A stretch of DNA of 15,436 bases from Oscillospiraceae bacterium (lineage in GTDB: Bacteria; Bacillota; Clostridia; Oscillospirales; Ruminococcaceae), in contig JAITVF010000046.1 of NCBI GenBank assembly GCA_031285945.1, positions 1 to 15,436 of the forward strand. Reading direction: 5' to 3'. Both the position numbers and the translations under genes were made by a program. Below the pieces are notes generated by a model that saw only the letters and a program-made list of their open reading frames with translations, searched no databases and was not told the DNA's origin. Of this stretch, positions 1 through 5,400 are shown one piece after another (within the stretch, counting starts at the first letter, position 1; the number at the start of each line of letters is the position of its first letter).

Positions 1-398
1 TCCGAGGCGTACTGGGTGGCGCAGAGCCCCAGCCCGTTCAGGCCCAGGGAGTAGCCGTAATCCTCGCCGTCAAATTTTCCGCCGGCGTATAGCTCGCAGA
101 AGATTAGCTCCCAGTTGTATTTTTGCTCGTTCTGGTTCCAGTCAACCGGTATGCCTCTGGCAAAATCCTGAACCTGAACCGAGTTATCGAGAAAACGGGT
201 AACGACGATCTTGTTACCGTAGCCCGATCTCGCCTCATCGACCGAGTTGGAAAGAATCTCGAATATGGAGTGCTGGCAGCCCTCCAGCCCGTCGGAGCCG
301 AAAATAACCCCCGGGCGCTTGCGCACCCGGTCGGCCCCCTTGAGCGACGAAATTGACTCGTTTGTGTAGCCCTTGTCGCGTTTGGGTTTAACGGTCAT
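1..398 (-). CDS. GyrB/ParE-type DNA topoisomerase subunit B (N-terminal part, runs off the left edge)
   Basis: This is the first 132 codons of a type II topoisomerase ATPase subunit, which hydrolyses ATP to clamp DNA together with an A subunit. The N terminus shows the GHKL ATPase pattern: a VRKRPG segment near residue 25, the N-box EILSNSVDEA near residues 47-56 with the Mg-binding Asn, a DFARGIPVD motif (usually D-x-GRGIP), and a GGKF...GLNGLG lid-like segment near residues 108-128. The sequence is clearly more divergent than housekeeping GyrB and resembles the second GyrB/ParE-like paralogue seen in Clostridia; that placement is from memory. The ATG at 398 has a GGAGG site about 11 bases upstream and overlaps the preceding 113-codon gene by 11 bp, so the two are probably co-translated. 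The rest of the protein, and presumably the matching A subunit, lie beyond the left edge. Confidence 0.9.
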   Translation of the reverse strand, partial: MTVKPKRDKGYTNESISSLKGADRVRKRPGVIFGSDGLEGCQHSIFEILSNSVDEARSGYGNKIVVTRFLDNSVQVQDFARGIPVDWNQNEQKYNWELIFCELYAGGKFDGEDYGYSLGLNGLGLCATQYAS

Positions 399-729
399 AG
401 GCGCACTCTACCTCCGTCCGCGATTCGCCCTTACAGGGCGCGAGATAATTAACGGCTATATTGATTATGCCCGCGAGCTCGCCGAATTCCTCGAGCCAGC
501 CGCTGGCCAGAGCTATCTCCCTAACGGGCCCCTCGGGGCCGAAGAGCGCGCGTATTTCCCTTAGCGCCGCCTCGTCCTCGGTTAAAAAACCCAGCTGGCG
601 TATGATCCTAGCCGCCTCTTTTGGCGACGAGAAGCCCGACCAGGTAGCGTCGGCCCCGGGCCTGTCGATAAGGGCGACGGCGCGCCGCAGCTGGGCGGAC
701 AAAATGTAACCGGCTTCATCTTTTCTCAT
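388..729 (-). CDS. Unrecognised 113-residue protein between the PHP-like gene and the topoisomerase gene
   Basis: I do not recognise a family. The product is acidic and mostly helical in character, with no signal peptide, membrane segment or metal-binding cluster. Its middle (GFLTEDEAALREIRALFGPEG, roughly residues 47-67) looks like two helices broken by a glycine-rich turn. The ATG lies 2 bp after the stop of the upstream PHP-like gene, with an AAGGA site inside that gene's last codons. Its own end overlaps the topoisomerase start by 11 bp. This tight packing is the main argument that it is real, since reading frames on the opposite strand are also open here. The context suggests co-expression with the topoisomerase, but no function can be stated. 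Confidence 0.75.
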   Translation of the reverse strand: MRKDEAGYILSAQLRRAVALIDRPGADATWSGFSSPKEAARIIRQLGFLTEDEAALREIRALFGPEGPVREIALASGWLEEFGELAGIINIAVNYLAPCKGESRTEVECAYDR

Positions 730-731
730 GA

Positions 732-1541
732 TTATATTATCCTTAGCAGCTGTGGCTTTCTTGCTCGAAAAAACGCGAAGGAGCCGTAGCCCGCCTCTAA
801 AAGTATATTCATTCCCGACTGGACCCCCGCCCCAAGATCCTCGGCGCGGCAGGCTCCGGAGCCTATGGTTACGAGCTCACCGCCCAGCTCCTTATATCGC
901 TTTATAATCTTGAGGGGCGGAATAATCTCCCCCAAAGGCGAAGGGTGGTCAGACATGTTAAGCATAAGGCCCTTGCCCTTTTCTGTAAGAATACTCAAGG
1001 CCCCCGCTATACGCTCCTCAAAATATACAGGGTCAAAAGGGATTCCCTGTGTGGCGGCCCATTCAAGGGGACGGGTCAGGCCGGTAAGTACGTCGAAGCC
1101 GCCCCACCCGCAAAGGGCGTCCAGCTCGTCGAAACAGCGCCTGAGCAGCGCCTGAGCCTCTTCCCCGGCGGGAATTCCCTCGCCCGGGTCAAAATGGCAG
1201 GCCGCCGAAACAAGGTCGTAGGGGCAGAGCGCCGCTGCCTCTTGGGCCTCGCTGTAATTTTCGGGGCGAACAGAAAGCTCGACCCCCCTTGTGAGGATCA
1301 TACGGCGGCGAAAGCCTGCGCCGGCCCTCGCTACGTCCATAACCGTCTGGGCTATCCGCGTTTTGCAGTCAAGCTCACGGTAGAGCCCGCAGTCTATATA
1401 ATCCAAAAGAGCAATCCCCGTAATACCCGCCATTTCAGCCTGCTCGGCCAGGTAGACCACGGCGTGCTGCCCGCCCGGCGAGTTGTTGGGCCTTACATGA
1501 CTGTCGAAAAAATTGCGAAACAGTTTCGTCACCCCCGGCAT
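732..1541 (-). CDS. PHP-domain (histidinol-phosphatase-like) protein with degraded metal-binding motifs
   Basis: The 269-residue product has the layout of a HisK-type PHP phosphoesterase, a TIM-barrel-like hydrolase that normally uses three metals. The N-terminal segment FDSHVRPNNSPGG (residues 12-24) lines up with the usual DxHxHTxxS motif but keeps only the first His. GVEL (about 86-89) matches the G-[IV]-E metal motif, and ACHF (about 114-117) matches the SxHF motif. The later motifs have lost their ligands: the usual D-[IV]-[LI]-x-H reads DVLTGL, and the usual GSDAH reads GSGAC. It is therefore probably a non-catalytic or functionally altered member. The ATG at 1541 has only a weak ribosome site; a GTG three codons later is an alternative. 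It heads an operon with the 113-codon gene and the topoisomerase gene. Confidence 0.8.
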   Translation of the reverse strand: MPGVTKLFRNFFDSHVRPNNSPGGQHAVVYLAEQAEMAGITGIALLDYIDCGLYRELDCKTRIAQTVMDVARAGAGFRRRMILTRGVELSVRPENYSEAQEAAALCPYDLVSAACHFDPGEGIPAGEEAQALLRRCFDELDALCGWGGFDVLTGLTRPLEWAATQGIPFDPVYFEERIAGALSILTEKGKGLMLNMSDHPSPLGEIIPPLKIIKRYKELGGELVTIGSGACRAEDLGAGVQSGMNILLEAGYGSFAFFRARKPQLLRII

Positions 1542-1573
1542 TGCGTTCTTGCCCGTAATCTGCGCTCAACTAT

Positions 1574-1603
1574 AATATAGCACAGATAGGGTTATGTTGT
1601 ACA
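1574..1603 (-). promoter_or_regulatory. Candidate sigma-A-type promoter of the PHP-topoisomerase operon
   Basis: On the minus strand TGTACA (1598-1603) is followed after 18 bp by TATATT (1574-1579), about 33 bp upstream of the ATG at 1541. The -10 is good and the -35 is weak (4 of 6). It lies back to back with the tRNA-Sec promoter. Confidence 0.4.
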
Positions 1604-1618
1604 CCGCAATGGATAATG

Positions 1619-1647
1619 TTGCATTTTGTCTGTTCCTGTGGTACACT
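1619..1647 (+). promoter_or_regulatory. Promoter of the tRNA-Sec gene
   Basis: TTGCAT (1619-1624), a 17-bp spacer and TACACT (1642-1647). The predicted start, near 1654, is only a few bases before the mature tRNA 5' end at 1660, as expected for a stand-alone tRNA gene. Confidence 0.5.
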
Positions 1648-1659
1648 AAATTCTGTCGT

Positions 1660-1755
1660 GGGGGCAGATGGGTGCTGGTGTGCCCGCTGGTCTTCAAAAC
1701 CAGGCAGAGTGGTTAGCCCCGCTCAGGTGGGTTCGATTCCTACATGCTCCCGCCA
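1660..1755 (+). tRNA. selC: tRNA-Sec (anticodon TCA), selenocysteine tRNA
   Basis: This is a 96-nt tRNA with encoded CCA. It has an 8-bp-type acceptor stem (1660-1667 with 1744-1751, including one G-T wobble and a G1667/A1744 mismatch at the inner end) and a 6-bp D stem with a four-base TGGT loop (GGGTGC with GTGCCC). The anticodon stem is CTGGT/ACCAG, with loop CTTCAAA giving anticodon TCA at 1694-1696. A long variable arm has a 6-bp stem, and the T arm has loop TTCGATT. The long D stem, long variable arm, extended acceptor and UCA anticodon together mark tRNA-Sec. It is charged with serine, converted to selenocysteine using selenophosphate, and delivered to UGA by SelB. The convergent neighbour selD makes the selenophosphate. 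SelA and SelB are not in the window. Confidence 0.95.
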
Positions 1756-1793
1756 AAACCGGCCGCTTTCCAAAACGGATGGCGGCCGGTTTT
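1755..1793. terminator. Shared bidirectional terminator between tRNA-Sec and selD
   Basis: A perfect 12-bp stem, AAAACCGGCCGC (1755-1766) and GCGGCCGGTTTT (1782-1793), with a 15-base loop. The flanking A and T runs make it work in either direction. It starts at the last base of the tRNA CCA and ends 30 bp from the selD stop, so it can end both convergent transcripts. Confidence 0.85.
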
Positions 1794-1823
1794 ACTTGGC
1801 AGGTTACGTGCGTTGCCCGCGGC

Positions 1824-2864
1824 TCATACAAGCTCCGCCGCAAAATCACCGCGCGCTTTTACCCGCCCGATTATTCTAGCGGCGGGAGTGTTTTTTTCCA
1901 TCCGGCTCAGTAGCCGTTCCGCCTCGCTCTCGGGGACGCTGAGCAAAAGCCCCCCGGAGGTCTGGGGATCAAAGACAATATCCTCGAGATACGCGGGTAC
2001 GCCTTCTCCGACGCTTAAGGCGTCCTTAAGATATTCGCGGTTGCGGTAGGCGCCGCCGGGAATTATGCCGTCCTTCGCGAGCTTTTCCGCATATGGAAGA
2101 AGGGGCAGCGCCTTCGCCTCTATCACAAGGGTCACCCCGCTCGCGTCGGCAAGCTCCCTGGCGTGGCCCGCAAGGCCAAAGCCGGTAATGTCGGTGCAGC
2201 CGTTTACGGTGCCATGCGCCGCCGCGTCCCGGGCGTGCTTATTCAGGGAGGCCATAGCCTCGACTGAGGGCGCGAACTGCTCGGGCGTCAAAAGCCCTCC
2301 CTTGGCGCCGGTTACCGTTATACCGCTTCCCAGCGGCTTTGTCAGTATAAGAATATCGCCCGCCTTCGCCCCCGCGTTGGACCAGATACGGGCGGGGTGA
2401 GCGAGACCCGTTACACACAGGCCGTACTTGGGCTCGGGGTCGTCTATCGAGTGGCCGCCCGCTATTACCGCGCCCGCCTCCGCCACCTTGCTCTGGCCGC
2501 CCTCCATAATTCCGCGCAGCGTTTCCATTGAGAGGCAGGCGGGAAAACAAAGAAGGTTGAGGGCGAGCCTTGGCTCCGCGCCCATGGCGTAGATATCCGA
2601 AAGGGCATTGGCCGCGGCAATCTGCCCGTAGCTGTAAGGGTCGTCCACCACCGGCGGGAAGAAATCCACCGTTTGAATCAGCACAAGCTCGTCCGAGAGC
2701 CTGTAAACGCAGGCGTCGTCCGAAAGGTCGAAGCCGACCAGCAAATCGGGGTCTCGCCGCTGCTTTGAGAGCCCCCCCAGCAGTTCCGTAAGGACACCCG
2801 GTCCTATTTTGGACGCTCAGCCCGCGCCCTTTGTCAGCTGAGTAAGCCTAAGCTCTTCGCTCAC
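1824..2864 (-). CDS. selD: Selenophosphate synthetase SelD, a selenocysteine-containing form (in-frame UGA at codon 16)
   Basis: SelD makes selenophosphate from selenide and ATP in the cytosol, the selenium donor for tRNA-Sec. From the GTG at 2864 the frame reads through one TGA (2817-2819), where the protein would read KGAG-Sec-ASKIGPG. This is exactly the SelD active-site position that holds Cys or Sec, followed by the conserved Lys at residue 19. Downstream come the SDDACVY nucleotide-binding segment, TVDFFPP, and NALSDIYAMGAEP (about residues 87-99), all standard for SelD. The full length is 346 residues including Sec, matching the usual size near 347. A GAGG site lies six bases before the GTG; another in-frame GTG at 2876 is less well placed. 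Automatic calling would start at an internal TTG (2744) and lose the active site. The gene converges with tRNA-Sec and diverges from a LysR regulator. Confidence 0.95.
2791..2805 (-). promoter_or_regulatory. Candidate bacterial SECIS hairpin of selD
   Basis: Just after the Sec codon the mRNA can form AGGAC-CGGGU-GUCCU, a 5-bp stem with a G/U-containing five-base loop. The loop lies about 20-24 nt from the first base of the UGA. Bacterial SECIS elements lie inside the coding region at about this distance and present G and U in the apical loop to SelB. The same GGAC can instead pair with an upstream GUCC (loop AAAAUA), which would be an alternative fold. The position is strong evidence; the exact fold is inferred by eye. 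Confidence 0.6.
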
Positions 2865-2901
2865 CGCGCCCCTCACCCCTTTCTGTTATGCAAGTATCTC
2901 T

Positions 2902-2930
2902 ATTCTACACCGGACCCGCCCTCTTTACAA
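2902..2930 (-). promoter_or_regulatory. selD promoter
   Basis: On the minus strand TTGTAA (2925-2930), a 17-bp spacer and TAGAAT (2902-2907). It matches 4 of 6 and 5 of 6 consensus bases and lies about 38 bp upstream of the GTG start. Confidence 0.65.
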
Positions 2931-2962
2931 GCCGGTAAAAGTGAATGAAGTGTCCTATCGCG

Positions 2963-2990
2963 TTGGTTATTATTAAAGATTATTTATTTT
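2963..2990 (+). promoter_or_regulatory. Candidate promoter of the LysR gene
   Basis: TTGGTT (2963-2968), a 16-bp spacer and TATTTT (2985-2990) on the plus strand. If it is used, transcription would begin inside the inverted repeat that follows, so the hairpin would sit at the extreme 5' end of the mRNA. The match is moderate only. Confidence 0.3.
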
Positions 2991-3025
2991 GAAGTGTTTC
3001 CCCGCCGGAGGCGGGGAAACACTTC
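2991..3025. repeat. Perfect 16-bp inverted repeat between selD and the LysR gene
   Basis: Arms GAAGTGTTTCCCCGCC (2991-3006) and its exact complement (3010-3025) flank a GGA loop. It lies between two divergent genes and so cannot be a terminator of either. It has no T tail. The GC core CCCCGCC/GGCGGGG is shared with palindromes at 4014, 6826 and 14966. Confidence 0.85.
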
Positions 3026-3079
3026 GCAGAAATAAGCCACACAGTTAAGACACTCCCAAAGCGAAAGGAGGCCCGCTTC

Positions 3080-3976
3080 TTGGATTTTAAGCAGCTGGAG
3101 GCCTTTGTTCAGGTGGTTCGCCTTAAAAGCTTTTCTCTTGCGGCGCAGGCCCTGTTTCTGACCCAGCCTACCGTAAGCACACATATTTCGGGGCTTGAAA
3201 AGGAGATTGGGGTAAAGCTAATAAACCGTACGCCGAGAGAGGCCCTGCCGACGGCGGCTGGCGAAACCCTTTATGAATACGCGGTCGAAATTCTTATGCT
3301 CTGCGAGCGGGCCGCCGCCCACGCCGCCGGCAAGAAGGAGGAACGCGTTATCGTTATAGCCGCATCCACGCTGCCCTGCAAGCACCTGCTGCCGGGAATG
3401 ATGAGCGCGTTTCGGGCCTCGAGCCCCGGAGCTTCCTTTTCAGTGGTAGCCGGTGACAGCCTTGGCGTGGTTCGCGCGGTATCCCGCGGGGAGGCGGACA
3501 TGGGGATGACCGGAACAAAAATCGAGACCCCGGGCTGCCGATTTGTCCCCTGGCTGGACGATTGCCTTGTAGCGGCCATTCCCGACTCCGCCCCCTACGG
3601 CCACTTAAAGGACGGGGCGGACGCCGGGGAGCTTGCGGGGCTTCCCTTTATCATACGCGAATCGGGCTCGGGCACCCGCAGGGAAACAGAGGATTACCTG
3701 CGCTCGCGGGGGATTGATCCCGGCTCCCTCAGCGTAGCGGCCTGCCTGGGTGATCCCGACGCGGTTTTAGAGTCTGTGAGCATGGGGCTGGGTGTATCGA
3801 TCGTATCAAGGCTCTCGGCCACGGGGTACGAGAAGGCGGGCGCGGTAAGGGTTCTGTCTTTGGGCGGGGGACCCCTTTTGCGCAGGCTATGGCTCTGCCG
3901 CCACGCAAAAAGGCGCCTGAGCCCCGAGGCCGAGGCTTTTTGGCAATACGCCCTGGAGCATCGGCCTCTCTTCTAA
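3080..3976 (+). CDS. LysR-family regulator of the selenium-metabolism-associated type
   Basis: The 298-residue product is a LysR transcription factor. An N-terminal winged helix-turn-helix (about residues 1-60: MDFKQLEAF, then SLAAQALFLTQPTVSTHISGLE) is followed by a periplasmic-binding-protein-like effector domain (about 90-298). The HTH resembles the LysR subgroup annotated as selenium-metabolism-associated. It lies divergent from selD, so control of selD and nearby selenium genes is a reasonable inference. The effector is unknown. The start is a TTG at 3080 with an AAAGGAGG site (3064-3071) eight bases upstream, which decides the start clearly. The 3' end is unusual: the first base of the 104-bp repeat element at 3976 is the last base of the TAA stop. 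Confidence 0.9.
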   Translation: MDFKQLEAFVQVVRLKSFSLAAQALFLTQPTVSTHISGLEKEIGVKLINRTPREALPTAAGETLYEYAVEILMLCERAAAHAAGKKEERVIVIAASTLPCKHLLPGMMSAFRASSPGASFSVVAGDSLGVVRAVSRGEADMGMTGTKIETPGCRFVPWLDDCLVAAIPDSAPYGHLKDGADAGELAGLPFIIRESGSGTRRETEDYLRSRGIDPGSLSVAACLGDPDAVLESVSMGLGVSIVSRLSATGYEKAGAVRVLSLGGGPLLRRLWLCRHAKRRLSPEAEAFWQYALEHRPLF

Positions 3977-4079
3977 TACTAATCCGCAAATAAAATGCTC
4001 TTATAATATTACTCTATTACTTCCCCCGCCAGAGACGGGGGAAGTAATAGAAAGAAGTATTATAAATGCAGAATAGTAT
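3976..4079 (+). repeat. 104-bp palindromic intergenic repeat, copy 1
   Basis: Begins ATACTAATCCGCAAATAAAA and ends GAATAGTAT. The ends are imperfect inverted repeats (ATACTA/TAGTAT), and the centre is a 17-bp hairpin (4014-4030 with 4034-4050, loop AGA) with one mismatch. Copy 2 at 14928-15031 has the same length, with about nine substitutions by my count. It immediately abuts the LysR stop codon. No transposase is present, and no clear target duplication is seen. Confidence 0.85.
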
Positions 4080-4093
4080 GACAATTCTGCGAA

Positions 4094-4108
4094 TTTGCCG
4101 TGGGCAAA
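4094..4108. repeat. Small hairpin between the LysR and sortase genes
   Basis: TTTGCC-GTG-GGCAAA is a perfect 6-bp stem with a three-base loop. It lies in the 80-bp gap after the 104-bp repeat. Without a T tail its role is unclear. I see nothing else in this gap. Confidence 0.35.
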
Positions 4109-4162
4109 GAGGATATCCGCCGGCGACGGGCAGGTGTTTTTTAAATTTCTATTTTCTAGGGC

Positions 4163-5017
4163 TTACGGATCCTTGGGGTAGGGGTTTTTCTCGAGGGACG
4201 CGGCGTCCTTGAGGGGCTCGTCGCTTCCCGCCAGCCTTGCGGCGACCACATATCGGTACTTGTTGGGATATTCCTGGTTAAATACGTAGGTGCAGGTCGA
4301 AAGGGTAAGGATTTTGTCGGCGGCCGTCACGTCTACATCGTAGATGTATTCGCTCCGCTTTGTCATTTCGGTGAGAAGGGCCGCGAACTCGCTGTTTACC
4401 GGATCGGGTGTGTTATAGTAAAGGTCGGTGGTGGCGTAGTACACCGCGAACACCTCCCACACAAGATCCTCCTCCCCTACCGAAAAGCGGATGTAGGGGG
4501 TTGCCCGCGCGAAATCCTCGTCCAGAAATTTTTTAAGCTGGCTGAAATAAGGCGCTTCCGGGTCGTCGTACAGGTCCAGGCTGTGGCCGTATATCACGGT
4601 ATTGCGCGAAAGCCCCTCGGCCCCGCCCTCAAAGCTGCATCTGAAGTCGGCGTAATAACAGCCCTCCTTCTGGTAATCCTTGTTGAAGTTGCGCCTGAGG
4701 TAGAATTCGTTCGGGTCATCGGGGTACCAGAGCACCACGTCGTCCACCGTGGTGCCGGGCACCCGAAGATATCCCACGGTATCGGAGTTTATGGCGCGCT
4801 TTTCCTCGATAATCTCCAAAAAGCTTTGGCGTTCGCCGTCGGCGGCTCCGCCCGGGCGGCTGTTCAGGGGATTTTCCAGGCCAGCCTGCCGGGAGGAGGC
4901 ATAGCTTGCGCCGGGGGGAGGGGCCTGGTCTGCCGTGCAGGAGCAAAGTCCGGTTATCATGATAACCGAAAGGATTACTGCCATATGCCTTTTAGCCGTA
5001 AGCTTTTCTGTGGACAA
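4163..5017 (-). CDS. Class B sortase with a lipoprotein-type signal
   Basis: Sortases are surface transpeptidases that cleave a sorting motif and attach proteins to peptidoglycan or pilin subunits. The catalytic residues are visible: His in TVIYGHS (about residue 145), Cys in LTLSTCTY (about 242) and Arg in YRYVVAARL (about 255), in the class B order with the long insert before the Cys. The N terminus is a basic stretch, a short hydrophobic segment and LCSC (Cys about 27), which looks like a lipobox rather than the usual uncleaved membrane anchor. A Ser/Pro/Gly-rich linker follows. Several starts are possible. The TTG at 5017 has GGAGG nine bases upstream; the TTG at 5026 sits directly on GGAGG and is unlikely; an ATG at 4984 is the third option. 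No sortase substrate is in the window. Confidence 0.88.
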   Translation of the reverse strand: MSTEKLTAKRHMAVILSVIMITGLCSCTADQAPPPGASYASSRQAGLENPLNSRPGGAADGERQSFLEIIEEKRAINSDTVGYLRVPGTTVDDVVLWYPDDPNEFYLRRNFNKDYQKEGCYYADFRCSFEGGAEGLSRNTVIYGHSLDLYDDPEAPYFSQLKKFLDEDFARATPYIRFSVGEEDLVWEVFAVYYATTDLYYNTPDPVNSEFAALLTEMTKRSEYIYDVDVTAADKILTLSTCTYVFNQEYPNKYRYVVAARLAGSDEPLKDAASLEKNPYPKDP

Positions 5018-5232
5018 GCGGATCAACCTCCAACATATGAACGGGATTCTGTCAGTATAATAACATAAAACGCGCGGCTTTTTCGCCCCCTCCGGGCAAA
5101 ATACGTGGGAATTTTTAGGATTTTTGTGGAAAACTTCGTGGATATTGTTAAAAAACGTGATTTTAATGGCGTTTTTTGTCGAATTTTACTTGTTTTTGAT
5201 GGGAGTCTCGTGTTTTTTGCCGTGCCATTTCC
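5018..5232. other. Intergenic region between the sortase and MATE genes
   Basis: An AT-rich divergent region. On the minus strand a TATACT element lies about 35-40 bp upstream of the sortase start, without a convincing -35. Three sequences resembling DnaA boxes (consensus TTATCCACA) lie at 5009-5017, 5125-5133 and 5137-5145, all in the same orientation. An open frame beginning near 5124 has no ribosome site and turns into low-complexity Arg/Ala/Gly residues, so I do not call it a gene. Confidence 0.4.
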
Positions 5233-5261
5233 TTGACATGCTTTTTATTATCTTTTATAAT
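5233..5261 (+). promoter_or_regulatory. Consensus sigma-A promoter of the MATE gene
   Basis: TTGACA (5233-5238), exactly 17 bp, TATAAT (5256-5261): perfect consensus at both boxes. The predicted start is near 5268, which gives a leader of about 130 nt before the ATG at 5401. Confidence 0.9.
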
Positions 5262-5270
5262 AAAGCAGCC

Positions 5271-5370
5271 GGGCTGCGGGCGGGCCGCGCAAAAGGCGCG
5301 CAAAGCGATCGCGCCCCGGCCGGTCGAAACGCCGGTTACCCGGTAAGGGCGGGGGCCGTTATTTTTTTGC
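5271..5370 (+). promoter_or_regulatory. GC-rich structured leader of the MATE gene, possible attenuator
   Basis: The leader can form GCAGC-CGG-GCTGC near 5271, GGCGCG/CGCGCC (5295-5300 with 5310-5315) and CCGGC/GCCGG (5316-5320 with 5331-5335). It then ends in GGCCG (5354-5358) followed by TTA and seven T (5362-5368). CGGCC (5317-5321), or GCCCC (5313-5317) with GGGGC (5352-5356), could pair to give a terminator that excludes the earlier stems. It does not match any riboswitch class I can recall in detail. This was folded by eye only. Confidence 0.35.
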
Positions 5371-5400
5371 GCCGCCGCCGGCAGAAAGGGATTTTACCTG

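Noticed and set aside
945..1580. Long plus-strand open frame of 211 codons
   Set aside because: It lies wholly opposite the PHP-like gene, has no ribosome site and no recognisable domain; it is a GC-rich shadow frame.
1824..2744. selD starting at the internal TTG (2744)
   Set aside because: It would omit the Sec/Lys active-site segment. Reading the upstream TGA as selenocysteine restores the family length and motif.
3976..4079. The direct and inverted repeats as part of a CRISPR array
   Set aside because: Copies are kilobases apart without regular spacers or cas genes.
5281..5345. Leader of the MATE gene as a c-di-GMP-I (GEMM) riboswitch
   Set aside because: GCAAAGC and GGTTACC words are present, but the surrounding P2 and tetraloop-receptor elements of that class cannot be aligned.
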